Assembly: GCA_036873755.1 (NCBI GenBank)
Contig: JAVTVY010020342.1
Coordinates: forward strand, 1-64,000
From: Hanleya hanleyi
Lineage: Eukaryota; Mollusca; Polyplacophora; Lepidopleurida; Hanleyidae
Direction of reading: 5' to 3'
Length of the DNA stretch: 64,000 bases
Position 1 is the first letter of the stretch. Each line of letters starts with the position of its first letter. Below, piece by piece: positions 21,343 to 33,200 of this stretch. The position numbers and the translations under genes are program-made. The notes beneath the pieces were generated by a model. The model saw only the letters and a list, made by a program, of their open reading frames with translations, did not search any database and was not told where the DNA came from.

Positions 21343-24300
21343 TTCTATTATGAGGGGAAAAGGTCACTTAAGCCAAATATCTGCAAAAAGGATCACAAGT
21401 ACCGGTATTTGTATTTGTTGGGTACAAAATAATGTTTTCCGTGGTTTCCAACTGTCTATTGTCCTCATGTGTGAATGACAATGAACTGTTCAGCATTGTT
21501 CAGGTGGTACGGGCGCATGGGGACAATACGAGGGCAATGGCAGGTAAAGTGATTGGAATTTATAATAAAGAGACATTTAACATTTCACGTGGGTAGGATT
21601 TTTGTGAGCATCGATGATGAAGACGTGGCCCGACTAAAGCGAATTGCAGAGCTGGAATCTCAGTATCAACATAGCAGTCAAATTAGGCCACATTATATTA
21701 GTGACAATTATGTGTTTCTTTTAATTGACAAGTTTCAAATTAGCTTACTTAAAGCACGTACATACTGCTGTTTCTCAGTTGTATCCCTCCTGTCCGGTGT
21801 CACCATCATCCCAGTTAAAAAATCTTTCGTGTGACGTGATTTCAGGTCATTGTGTAACGGAAGAAGGTTTCACACTTAGACACGATTACGTGAGACTTGA
21901 ATCTCAAAAATAAATTTGCATTATCAGAAACAAATGAACTGCTCGTTTAGCCTGTTACATTAGATTAGACTAGCTAGACGGCATTAACACTCAACAAACA
22001 GTCTACACCACTAGACTCTTACACAGTCTCTACACACGCAGAGAGAGAGAGAGAGAGAGAGAGAAGCGATGTGGAGTCGACACGCGGGGGATAATGGATG
22101 AGACTATTTATGCACATCTAAACGCAACATTAAATAATGTGGTTGAAAACGATGCGGAGTACTCACAAGAAGTCATACGACCCCACAGACAAATATACTG
22201 ACTGTATATATCTAAAAACATCACAAGAATCAGAACTGATCCCCGTGATGATTTGTATCCCAGCCACGCTTTTATTGTAGCTGTTCATGTGGACATATTG
22301 AATGACATCACCAAACGGTCCCTAGGCCCGGCTTGAGCGGTATTAGATACAAATATTTCAGAGCGATGATGTAATAGCCCTATCAAGTCATTTGTTGGAA
22401 AATGATGAAAAAACAGCTCAAACGAGGGAGTATTTATTGAATGCAAGCTCGTATTCAGCGCAAATTCCTGTGAACCTATTTCAAAGGCTGAGTATTTGAA
22501 TTTCAGTATCAGCTCATCTCCCATGATGCATCGTCGATTTTTGTTTGAACTTGTGCGTACAGTCTTCTAGTTCGTTTGCTTCTGATATTATGCAATTTTA
22601 AATTGGAAAATGCGCTATAGTCGACGACATATTTTGCCAGGTAATCTTCTGGTGGCCATTAATTCGCTGTAATACACTATCGTCTCTTCCTTTACTTAAC
22701 AGGTCTTAAACCTTAGTTCTCATATCGGAGTTCCTGATTTCGCCCCAGTTTATCCCCGCGCCAATCCATTAGCTCATCTCAGCAATCCATTAAACAATTA
22801 CCACTTAAAATATGGCTGCAAAGATATGGAAGGTTTCTGGACATGTAACACATATCACGGTAAAAGCGCTGTGACACATCCTGTGTAATTAGATGTAAAA
22901 GACCGGTTAAAAGGGGGTTTATATGATGTAACCCGCGGTAAAAATGTATTTAAAATATCTAGAGATTTAATCTGACCTAATAAGCAAGGGATAGCTAGTG
23001 TGTACTCGAACATCAAAGTTATTCTACAACATATATACTACCCTCAGCCTATCTCTCTACTCTTCTTTTTTATTTGTCTTCAATCTGACAACCAATAACC
23101 ACCACCCTCTTTTGTGTGACAATTATTGTGTTTAATATCACAAGCTTCATACAAACTGAGCTGTGTAAATTACATCACAGTTGATACTTTTGTCGCAATT
23201 CTAAATGCAAGGAAAAGCGGTCATAAGTTTGACTAACTTGCCTCTATTTTTCATTGCCTATGAATGTCACCAAAATAATTTTGAGACAAAGGCAATCAGG
23301 CGTTATGGTATATAGTGTTAAAGACTGGTAAAAGACTAACTGGTGAGGTGAGTGTCAAAGTTATCACCAGAAAAATTCAGGGACTTAAATCATAGAAATA
23401 CGGAACAGTTATCAATGTTTAATGCTTTGCGTTTATTAAATGGGATATAAGAAAACAAAACGTATTTTTCCATCAAGGTATAGTTTCATCGAGAATCAGT
23501 GAAAACCAGGTTACAGACAAATTAAAACACTGCTTTCTCTCTACATTCAATTATTAAATATTTAACATAATGTCAGAATCAATAATTGTTGAACAGAAAC
23601 GAGCGGCAAACGAATGAAATAATGTATGCATGAGACTGTTGAGCCCAGGAAATCGCGACGAGTTGACAGTCATGCCAAAGGCGACGTCCTCGTCAAGCGT
23701 TAGTGTTAAATCCAGCAGTAATTTTCTCGCGCACGCATTCTGAGAAGTTGGCGGAAACGTTCCGGCATACAGCCGAGAATGAAAGCAAAGTCCTTGCAAT
23801 TTATGTTTAGCAAATATTGGGGATCATCTAAATATCGGCCAAACGCTCTGCGGTCAACAGGTCAATCCAGAAGTTAGCACAAAACAGATGTGCCTCATGT
23901 AGAGAAATTGTTTTCCCAGCAATAATTTCAATCCGTGAAGTGAAAGGCAAGTCCGTGACAGGAAATTTGCATTCAGATCAGGAATGTTCACGATACTTTA
24001 CCCCATCGTGCGCTTTACAACATAATCAGGGCTAATTTCTGTTTACTTAAGTTTAAGGTTGTAATTGATTTAGATTCTTGTTTTTACAAATTGCATTTGC
24101 GATAGAGAAATACATTATCAATACAGGAAGACCAACCCAGAACCGATAAAGGAGGATTCTGCAGGGGCAGGACCCTGGAAACTGGGTGTCTTTCTCATAA
24201 AAACAAATGAGGTTTTATTGAGAAAACGATCCTTTGATCTTTATGGCATACGGACTCATACGGACCTGCAATATCTCGTTAAATGCCCCAATTGCAATGA

Positions 24301-25206
24301 TCGACAGGACGAAGTCCTCAATTGTCAGCTGTTAGGATTCAGATTTATGTATTGTTGCTTTAGGAAAGTTTTGTCTTAATCCACCGCAGTTGCCTATGTG
24401 GTGTGAATCTGGAAAGGCTATCAATAATCGTTCGAGCAATATTGTGATAACAGCAATGAATCAATTTTTGTTAGGTGATTTTATCTTAACATAGGTCAGG
24501 ACCGATCATCTCCAATGCTGCTGGAAGCTTTCACTTCAAACTTTGACGTTAGATAATAAGTCGAGTTCAATAAAATTCAGTTCAATAGAAGATCTCCTGG
24601 CTGTGGATAATCTCAAAATAAAAAGACTAGTGCAAGAAGACGTCTCATACTTTAATCTATACGTTGGTTCTATGACATTGACAACTATCCTTTTCCGGAC
24701 AGTAACATCTATGAAGGCCTGTGTATGGAGTGTAAATATTTAACCTAGTAGCTTTTATTACATCCTGCAAAAAAATTACCGCTTTCAATCAAAATAAAAT
24801 GTTTTTCAAAGGTACCGTCACTCAAAGTTTCTCAAATTTGGTGATAAATATCAAACATTGGTGGAAAACACTTGTACGATCGTAGTCTATAATATATTCA
24901 GCGCTTCGTGCTGTAACTTATGTCTAAATGCCCCCCAGTGCGGGATAATGCAATAAAATATATACATGGTGCTCATTTAAACGATGACAACAAGCAAAAT
25001 GTGACAGATATAAAAAACTCTATAAACGACTATGGAATGGGAGAAGCGTAAATGATAGGTCAGTCTGTCAGTTGATTGGTTCACTGGGTCGAAGGAAATG
25101 ACAATCTGGCTGGATAGCTAGTATTATACAAATTCTCCATTCATTTGGGAACAAATATTAGTCAGTGACAAGGATTCTCGCTCCTATTTACCACAGCGAG
25201 TCTTTA
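21343..25206. other. Long stretch without recognised gene
   Basis: Nearly 3.9 kb of unique AT-rich DNA with a (GA)n microsatellite at 22040-22064. Short frames (for example 21553-21834 plus, 22285-22524 minus and 23554-23799 minus) show no domain, codon pattern or convincing splice signals. Confidence 0.5.
22040..22064. repeat. (GA)n microsatellite
   Basis: A perfect GA run of about 25 bp. Unlike 14533-14573, it has no LINE or SINE tail next to it. Confidence 0.9.
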
Positions 25207-25790
25207 TACGTCACGCCTCTCGAACCTCGTGATCATCAAGACAACCAATCAAAGGCCACTATCTTACTACGCTACGATGCAATTATGGGATAACACTCAG
25301 GCGCACAGAGCGCTTGCATATTCGTGCCAACTAAAGAATTTAAATTTTAGTCACGTGCGACAAGGCTAGACCTGGAGAGTATAGGCAGGGGAAAGCCATT
25401 GTGCTCGAGACGATGGTGACACGGCTAGACCTGGAGAGTATAGGCAGGGGAAAGCCTATGTTTATGTATACTATGATTGTCTTTTTGAATTTGGTGCTAA
25501 TACTGTTATGTGGAAAATGGAATAGATCTTTGGATTATGGACGCGGATATTCTCTAATGGACGACGGCTGGATTATGAATGACGGACTAGACGCTTGTAA
25601 TTGTGCTCGAGACGATGGTGACACGGCTAGACCTGGAGAGTATAGGCAGGGGAAAGCCATTGTGCTCGAGACGATGGTGACACGGCTATACGATATAGGA
25701 ACATTGCTACACGATATGATCATCATGATGTCTTACCCGGATCATTGAAAATTAATGACTGCTTCTCTTGACTGCTTCTAGTTCGTGTTC
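25207..25790. repeat. Dispersed repeat P/Q, copy Q, with internal 59 bp units
   Basis: Q shares ordered blocks with 19165-20085. Inside, a 59 bp unit starting CTAGACCTGGAGAGTATAGG begins at 25366, 25425 and 25627. The second unit is split after 'aaagcc' by the family X segment at 25457-25600. The left part of family X ('atcattgaaaattaatgact') follows at about 25715-25775, which is the reverse of the usual X order. The 115-codon frame at 25401-25748 is produced by this repetition. Confidence 0.65.
25457..25600. repeat. Dispersed repeat family X, copy 4 (inserted segment)
   Basis: This 144 bp segment from 'tatgtttatgtatactatga' to 'gactagacgcttgtaa' interrupts a 59 bp tandem unit. It is about 90% identical to the right part at 15064-15200. 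Because the 59 bp unit supplies the pre-insertion sequence, the ends are fairly well bounded. No clear target duplication is seen. Confidence 0.75.
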
Positions 25791-25885
25791 ATATAATTAG
25801 CTCATGCTTTTATAACTAGTTTGTGTTTATATAACTTAACTCGTGTAGATAACTAGCTAGTGTTTGTATAACTATTTCGTGATTG
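25785..25885. repeat. Diverged ~25 bp tandem repeat
   Basis: Four to five loose copies of a 'ctagttcgtgtttatataa'-like unit, with many substitutions. Confidence 0.6.
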
Positions 25886-25957
25886 TCTTATGATTTATGT
25901 ATTCGATAAAGTAGGCAGTTGTCTACTGACTGTCGGATGTGATGTTTATTATGTAAA

Positions 25958-26060
25958 GGAGAAAGACCGAGTAACTGTACATTCGTGAAAAAGAATCGAC
26001 GAGGCGCGAAGCGCCGAGTCGATTCTTTTTCACGAATGTACAGTTACGAGGTCTTTCTCC
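25958..26060. repeat. 103 bp near-perfect palindrome
   Basis: Arms of 43 bp (25958-26000 and 26018-26060) differ at about two positions. They enclose a second perfect hairpin, GGCGC-GAA-GCGCC, at 26003-26015, so the inverted symmetry is centred on 26009. Each arm contains CTGTACATTCGTGAAAAAGA. That word recurs twice at 27236-27313. It could be a hairpin terminus of a mobile element or a cruciform-forming site. No transposase is nearby. Confidence 0.93.
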
Positions 26061-27235
26061 GACTTAAACGTTAGTCCAACGATAATGTATTTACTTCTTC
26101 GTCTTACACGAAGAATGAGATGAGCTATGTCAAACCGAACAAATTGCCATGGTATAGGCCCAGGTAATTACATGTGTGAAACCATTCGAACAAGAACTGC
26201 AAAGGGCAAAGTACGCACACGGTACCCGATTGACGGCGTCATACATGATGGACAGTCCATCGCATGGGAAGGAATTTACGCATACGCCAACCTGGGCTGC
26301 TTATATATTCAACACAGGAAAATCGTTCCCCGATGTCGTAGGCGATAAATGACTTACACAATGGCCGTATTATGTAAAACATCATGGTTGTTTCAGGACA
26401 AACAACACATTTGTACACGAAACAAAACTTCCACAATCCGTTTGACTGGTCCGCAACTTTCACGTTATCGTTACAAAGATTTGTAACAAAAAAATATATG
26501 TAATTGATATATACGTGTCCCAATCTACATTACGTGAAACGCATATGAAGCAAAACATGCAGACATACAAATTACATATCCATATGTCTATACGCATGAT
26601 CTCATACCAGGCCCATAATTAACGGAATGTCTGACAGGAATTCACGTTTACCGGTACACATTTCAATTGTACCCACACATATACGTACGGCAGAAAATTT
26701 GTTTGTTACGATATACAGACGCGTCATATTTTGACTGCTTAGTCTGCAATCAACGCCCAGCAGGCGACAACCAAAGATTAGACCTATATTTGAGGCAGTC
26801 GGTGTTTTAATGTATGTATATCAGAAGGTAGAAAGTGTAACGCTCACAAAAAGAAATCGTGACCGAAATCAGAGAAACTACAGTCCGCGACTGGACGACT
26901 CTTTCGATACCCACGTGTCACAATAAACGTATTTGGAGTTAAAGGGTTATGCCATTCCTACATGTATATGCAATTTGCACATTTATTACATTGTAGTCGG
27001 CATGGTATCTTTCTGGGTTGTGTTTTCTTCGCTCGTCTACTTTTTCTTTAAAGAACATTACTTAGTTCCACCTGTTAGTTCCGGCTGAATTAAATAAGTC
27101 CAATTCGCTTGTTGCAGTGCTGTTTGTGTTTGTCATTTGTACATTTCAGGAGACCGACATCGAGTAGTCTATTGCCCCAGTTATTAGTCGTTCGTGTCTT
27201 CTTACATGCTTTAACTGACGGACGCGTTTCTTTCC
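26061..27235. other. Segment between the palindrome and its related tandem repeat
   Basis: About 1.2 kb without a recognised gene. Short frames at 26127-26348 (plus) and 26239-26523 (minus) have no domain. Because related words flank both sides, this could be the body of a non-autonomous element, by inference only. Confidence 0.4.
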
Positions 27236-27313
27236 AGAAAAAGAATGTACACTTGCTGTACATTCGTGAAAAAGAATGTACACTTGCTGTACATTCGTGA
27301 AAAATAATGTTCA
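27236..27313. repeat. 31 bp tandem repeat sharing the palindrome arm
   Basis: There are two full copies and a partial third of a unit containing GCTGTACATTCGTGAAAAAG followed by 'aatgtacactt'. The word CTGTACATTCGTGAAAAAGA is shared with both arms of the 25958-26060 palindrome. Confidence 0.85.
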
Positions 27314-28930
27314 CTTTTAAAAATAGAGTGACGTCACAACTAGCGTTTAATCGTGGTTCCTCTCAGTCCCAAGTTTGCTTGTATCCGCTCTAAATACATC
27401 TGCGCTGAACATCTCATATATGATTGATGTTAAAAGATAAACTATGACATACCGGTACCGTGTCGTTCCTTGTTCTGATATATGCCTTTACGTATACGTT
27501 TGTGTAACGGGCCATAATGCCCGTATGGTTATACTTTCATCTTACGCAGCCCTTGTGTAGGGATTTCGAACTGTGGGTGTCAAGCAAAAGAATTGTTCAC
27601 GCATTATCTAACAACACTCCCCTTTGTCTGTTACCCAACAAGATATTATGAAGCATTACCAAGGACTTGTCTATGGATTTTGAGTGAAGGTCGTAATGGA
27701 CTAGCAAGGCGCTGCAAGGTTCTGAAGGAGACTAATTAAGAACTCAATATTGTCAGACATCTGCGATCTGTCTCCTAAGGGAAGTTTTGCCGAATGGTCC
27801 AATCATATTAATTGCTATGCGTTGTACCTAAGACTGCGAGTCTTACAGCATATCGTTTTATTATTGAGAATTTAAGCTAAAGACAGGAAGTGATCAGTCC
27901 TAATCTGAAGATCACCTTCCACCATTCTCACTTGAAAACTCCAAAGGCCAAGGCGTGATCGAGTGAAACATTATTTATCCAATTTCGTGACCAGTGGAAT
28001 AGTGTAATTCCACATCTCCGACTCGAGTATACAATATTACATAGGCACATCTACTTACCAAATATCTCCACAGCGTTCGCCAATAGGTGTAAGCAATGGA
28101 CGTCTGTAATATGTGCTCAGCGGTGGTGTGACAGAGAAAGGGCCCGGAGATACCGTGTCTGCCTTCCATTTTGTTTTTCCAGAAGAGAATTACTGTATGT
28201 GTTGGGACAAGTCATATACACTGGACATGTTATCTTGGCAGACATCATTCCTCCTCGACATGTTCAACATGTTCTCCATACTCGAGCCTGTGACCTCATA
28301 TGCATTGATAATGCGAAAAATATTACTAAATCATAAGGTTTTACTGGTTTTGAATATAAAGGTTACTTAAAATTACTTAGCGATTACTTAGTTTTTCTGT
28401 GATTTACTGATAATTACATAAGCAAGTATCCTATGTAAAATAAGTACTTCGTTTGTACTCTTCTTGTAAAGTATTTACTAAGATATTTCATTTGCTAGTA
28501 AATTCTTGCTGACTGCATTGAATAATATCCAATACATGTTTTCCAGAGATAAAATTACTTGAATAATAACTCAGTGAATTGTTTATATTACATGTGTACT
28601 AGGCTTCACCATTTTCTACATTTGTTAAATAATGTGTTTCGATTGTTAATATATGTATGTAAATTAGAACCAGAAGTCTATTTGCTTTGGATATTTAAAC
28701 ACGTCCACTAAAGAGTTTGGGCCCTGTGAGTCAGAATGACCATGAATTTAAAAATATTGCTAACAAAATCAGGGGAGGTCACTCTTCCGTTTCGTTTTCT
28801 ATGCAGACGATGCAATTAAGCCCATGGTTCACCTCTCTTGGTGAGAACAAGTGAAAACTAGTTTTGTATCTGTCGGAACAGCGTCTTATCAAATTTCTAT
28901 TTTTTTAATCAAGTTGTCAACGCGGTGAGG
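27314..28930. other. No recognised feature
   Basis: About 1.6 kb of unique sequence. The 85-codon plus-strand frame at 28113-28370 and the 64-codon minus-strand frame at 27975-28169 overlap and have no domain. Confidence 0.5.
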
Positions 28931-28932
28931 TA

Positions 28933-29282
28933 CACAGCAAAAATAACGTCAGTACTGTTTCAGTACATTTCTACCAAAGTCCTGAAACAGTGCTGAAATA
29001 TCACAGTACTGATAAAGTGCTGAAAAATTACAGTACTGTAATATTTCAGTACTGTTACAGTACTGTACAATTTCAGTACTGACTCAGTACTGTAATATTT
29101 CAGTACTGTTACAGTACTGTACAATTTCAGTACTGACTCAGTACTGTAATATTTCAGTACTGTTTCAGTACTGAAACAGTACTGTTATATATCAGTACTG
29201 TTTCAGTGCAGTTATATTTCAGTACTGTTTCAGTACTTTGGTAGAAATGTACTGAAACAGTACTGACGCTATTTTTGCTGTG
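28933..29282. mobile_element. Palindrome-rich MITE, CACAGCAAAA type (best preserved)
   Basis: This 350 bp element is flanked by TA (28931-28932 and 29283-29284). Its terminal inverted repeats are about 65 bp with only a few mismatches. Both start CACAGCAAAAATA(A/G)CGTCA and run through 'cagtacatttctaccaaagt'. The interior alternates CAGTACTG, TTTCAGTACTG and CAGTACTGTAATATTT words, almost all self-complementary. It encodes no protein. The terminus and TA target match the elements at 16409-16839 and 59988-60406, so the three likely use the same transposase. The high arm identity makes it the youngest. Confidence 0.92.
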
Positions 29283-29353
29283 TAGACCACATGCTGCACC
29301 TAGGAAATTGAACCAATAAACTTTCTCAAGAGCCTTGTGGCCCTTACTTATAG

Positions 29354-30015
29354 TGTAACGTGTGCCAGACGGTCAGCGTAACGGCTGTCAGACCACGGTC
29401 GCTGCCGGCACTGATCCTTGCCAACTAGAGATTCACTTCGACCTGTCACATTTTATACCCATCAGGCGCACGTACATGTAACATTGTGCTGTCCGGATGA
29501 AACATCTCATTTTTTGGCAGCGTCATCTGTACTTTACAGGAAAAGACAATCCACACCACTGTACATTTTAGGGGCGATAACTCATGCCATGATCACAAAG
29601 CAGACTTCGGGGGAATTTCATAGTTAAAGTTTCACTTTTGTACCGCTGATTGGATGGCTGTGCACAGTTTCTGCGACAACGGGAACATTTGGTACTGGTA
29701 CCATTCTCCGTTGATATCACAGACCAGGATGGATATATATACTGGACTCAAGTTGATTCAAGTGGTATTATTCTTGTACCTGTATTTCTGTTGAGCGTTG
29801 TTGCATAATGTGGACCCCCGTTTGCGTGGTTCGTTTGCACTCTTCGTCACGGACTTCCGGGCTTGTGTTTAGTCTCGATTTATCGTTTGGGAGATACCCA
29901 AATTCGCCACCCACGCCTTCCAAAAAACCGGCGCCCTTGCCGGTGCTCAGCCACGCTATTTGTAGTTCCAACATTATCACATGGCGGCCTTCACTTCGGC
30001 GTGCAAGAACCGCCA
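29354..30015. repeat. LTR-like direct repeat, copy A
   Basis: The segment starts GTAACGTGTGCCA and contains 'ccaactagagattcacttcg', 'cggatgaaacatctca', 'aaaagacaatccac', 'gtttcactttt' and 'ccgggcttgtgttta'. Its first ~105 bp match 30606-30735 and the rest match 31930-32415. It is GC-richer than the flanks. The arrangement suggests a long terminal repeat of an old retrotransposon, or two copies of an unknown repeat. No primer-binding site or protease, RT or integrase motif was recognised. Confidence 0.6.
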
Positions 30016-31929
30016 TGCCTCAATCCATATCTGCAAATAATTTAAGTATATATACTTCTCGATGTTTCTGATTTGTCTTGATTGGTAGACTACATACAAT
30101 TAAACACCATACGCAATTACGACCCATAGACGTCCTCTACCCCTTTGATCAAGAACTCCTGGGTTACTGGGCTTTTGGTTCTTACCTCGCTCTTGGGCCG
30201 CTTCGTCTCCATGGTCATGGTTACTGGAGGTCTGCGAATTGTCGCGTCTTCGAGATATATGCGCCTGGATCAGTGGTGCAGTATCGCTGGTCGGCTGAAG
30301 CGTGGACGTTCTGGTATCACCATTCGTTTCTTTGTTGGTCAACAAGGCTTGGCCTCATGGTTCTTCAGCCATTGCGAGAGTAATCCAGCATTTTCGAACG
30401 TACCGGAGAGTCCTGGTGCAGGAGGTTTTTCTTTCATAAATCGACCAAGGCTGTGGTCTCCCCGTATCCAACTTTTTGTGTCAGACAAGATTGGTCGGAT
30501 GTAGATTCCGCTTTCGGTCTCCTCCAGGTAGGTTGTCTCTCCATCTTCACTCTCCTGTGAATTTCAGTTGTCGACAAATCCCACCGCTGTGCCACCGCTT
30601 TTAAGTAACGTGTGCCAAAAAGGTCAATGAACGGGACCCAACTAAGCTTGGTTTCGTTAAATGGTAGGTACAACTGTCAGGCTACTGTCCTTGTCGACAC
30701 TAGCCAACTAGAAATTCACTTCGGCCTGTCACCTTGTCCGAATCGAGAAAGTAGGAGAGTGTACAGACAACCAAAACTGACACAAATTCAACTAATATGT
30801 AACAATATTGGGTCAAAATTACAAGATAGTTCCACGATATCACGTCAGTGATCGTGTTTGAATATTTACACTTAGTATGTACAGATGAAGTATATTCACG
30901 CGCCATATAAAAAAGCGGCTTGGTCGCTGGTCCCTTTGCCGCGTGGAACTTCATTGGAATGTCCTTTCTCTCCTCTTTGTCGGAGCGAGGCTGTGGATAT
31001 AGCTGCTCTCTTTCCTCCATGGTAGGTATACTGTCCGCAGAAAGTGTCGTGAATCCACCGTGGATACGTCTAACATCACCTCGTATGTACGTATTTCCTC
31101 TAGGGGTCAGTTCGTCTTCCTGCCGTGGATACGCTTTTCTTTACCTTGCCGGTACGTGCCGGCGACGCCACCACTTTCGTGTGATTGTTATTATCATACC
31201 CTGGGTTCGTCTAATGACCCGTGATCAGGGCGTAATCTGGCTTGCGAGGATGCCTCACCAGAAGGTGTGGTCTAATAGTACGTCTCTAGTCGTCCAAGCG
31301 GAGCTGTCTGTCCATTATGGCGGCCCATTATGAGGGCCCATTGCAAGGGACTGGGAAGACCGATAAATAATAATTCCTTCAATGTCTCAGATCACATCAA
31401 ACCGCCCTGCTTTTCCTCACAGGTAGCTTGTATCAGTTTTCTGTCACCCGTTACACTGCAAGAACGCTCTTCAGATAGTGTTATTCGTCTCATTTTCGTG
31501 AAGTGAATTTGGGTCTCCGACACGTAAACAGGTTCGGGAGGGTGACTTCCTAATTCTAGCTCCAACCATGTAGGTATAGTAGGATCAAAGGGTTCTCCAG
31601 TACAGCATAGTGGTTCCACTTATCAGCAGCCCGATTCCATTGTGTCTCTGTGACGACCTCGATGCAACCTTGGAGGACGTACGCCAAAAACTATCCTTGG
31701 AAGGATCACCAGTCGCCCGAACGCGCCAAGCATTCGCCGAAAATACAACAACTAGACCTTTCACTAATACTACACTGGACTGGACTTCTATGTTCTCTCA
31801 CCTCCATAGAGGCACCATCCACTGATCCACTCGTCCATGCACGCAGCATACTATCTCAGTCTGTAGCCCAAATAGAAGAGAGCTGTTACCTGATTGCAGT
31901 TCAGATTCGAAGTGAGGTCCATGCCCGAT
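30016..31929. other. GC-richer region between LTR-like repeats; unidentified
   Basis: Open frames of 100-140 codons on both strands (30145-30504 plus, 30920-31333 plus, 30100-30345 minus, 30700-31020 minus) are longer than elsewhere, but they are mutually overlapping shadows. None shows a gag zinc knuckle, protease, YXDD or DDE pattern. Part of LTR-like copy B (30606-30735) lies inside. It might be the decayed interior of a non-autonomous LTR element, or an insertion into copy B. Confidence 0.4.
30606..30735. repeat. LTR-like direct repeat, copy B, left part
   Basis: It matches 29354-29455: GTAACGTGTGCCA, 'ctgtcag' and 'agccaactagaaattcactt', then 'ggcctgtcac'. After that the two diverge, and the remaining part of the repeat resumes only at about 31930. 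Copy B therefore appears split by about 1.2 kb. Confidence 0.65.
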
Positions 31930-32415
31930 TCTCTGCTTGTAATACTCGTCACATACATGTAACGTCGTCCTGCCCGGATGAAACATCTCACCTTTCGGCA
32001 GCGCCATCTATACTTTCCATGAAAAGACAACCCACAACACTGTACAGTTCAGAGAAGGTAACTAATATGATGGTCACAATACTTCGGAGGAATTCCAGAT
32101 TTGTAGTTTCACTTTCGTTACTGCTATCGTTGTATGGGCCTACAGTTTCTGTGGCAACGGAAACATGTCGTACCAGTCAAGTCGTATTCCTCTTGTACCG
32201 TACCTGCTTTCTGTTAACGTTGTTGTACAATGTAAACCCCGGTATGTGTTGCATTTCCGGGTCGGTTTGTGCTCTTCGTCCAAGACTTGCGCTCCGGTCC
32301 GGGCTTGTGTTTATTCCTATTTTAACGTTGGGGGTTACCAAGATTTGGTAGAACAAAATACTCATTCTGACACAGGATGCACCGTGATCATGAAGGCGGT
32401 GCAAGTGAGGCCTTA
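31930..32415. repeat. LTR-like direct repeat, copy B, right part
   Basis: It matches 29460-30015 in order: 'tacatgtaac', 'cggatgaaacatctca', 'cagcgccatctatacttt', 'aaaagacaacccac', 'tagtttcactttcgt', 'gttgtacaatgtaaaccccg' and 'ccgggcttgtgttta'. The 233-codon plus-strand frame at 31650-32351 runs through it. The matching region of copy A is broken in that frame, so it is unlikely to be a conserved protein. Confidence 0.7.
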
Positions 32416-33200
32416 ATAGTGCGCGTCGGGGTGCCAACACCTGCGATCGTCTCAAATGTGAATTGTTACCTAAACATTACTAAATCATTTAATTAGAATT
32501 ACTCATTTCAAGTAAAAGGATCATAAAATGTTACTGAACCTTTTATACTAATAGTTAATAATAATGAGTAAATAATTTTCCAGCTTTCAAGAAAAACTTA
32601 TTGAAATGAAGTAATATTATGTTTTATTATCTATGTCTAGGTTTTGTTTGTATATTGCTAAGCACGATAATGCTGGTCAAATCATGGGTATGATCAACAA
32701 ACCTTCTCTTTATCGGGTAATTAAGAGAGAATTACATTCACGAGGTAAGAAGAGCTACGTTTGACATACGGTTTCCACTGTCTACATTTGATCAGTTGTA
32801 AACAAGTTCCGTGGTATTAAGTGGAATTCTATCCTGTTGACCTGTTATTGCACTGGTTCAGTAATTCAGGGGTTCGCCAATTGTACAGAAGACCTGACGC
32901 CACCATGTCTCATGTGAATTTTATTTTCTGGATTTGTTCAATGTGGCATAATCATAATAATAATAATCAATAAAACGGCAACATCACGGTGCAGGAACTG
33001 AATCAAATAAGGATATTCGGATATGCCAGAGACGTTCCATGATTTGCAAATGAATTATGTTCACTGTCCAAACAGTACAAGTTAGAGATCGAGGCCTTTC
33101 GAAGGTATAATTTTCAGAATTTATCTTTATGACCTTACCAATATGACAAATATATTGGAGATAACCATTCTGCAGTGTGCGCCTGAGGCATAAGATGAAA
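32416..33200. other. No recognised feature
   Basis: Unique AT-rich sequence with an (ATA)n-like stretch near 32949-32970. The left border of the satellite lies at its end. Confidence 0.5.

Noticed and set aside
31650..32351. 233-codon plus-strand frame, the longest outside tandem repeats in that region
   Set aside because: It runs across an LTR-like repeat whose other copy (29460-29900) is broken in the same frame. There is no conserved domain.
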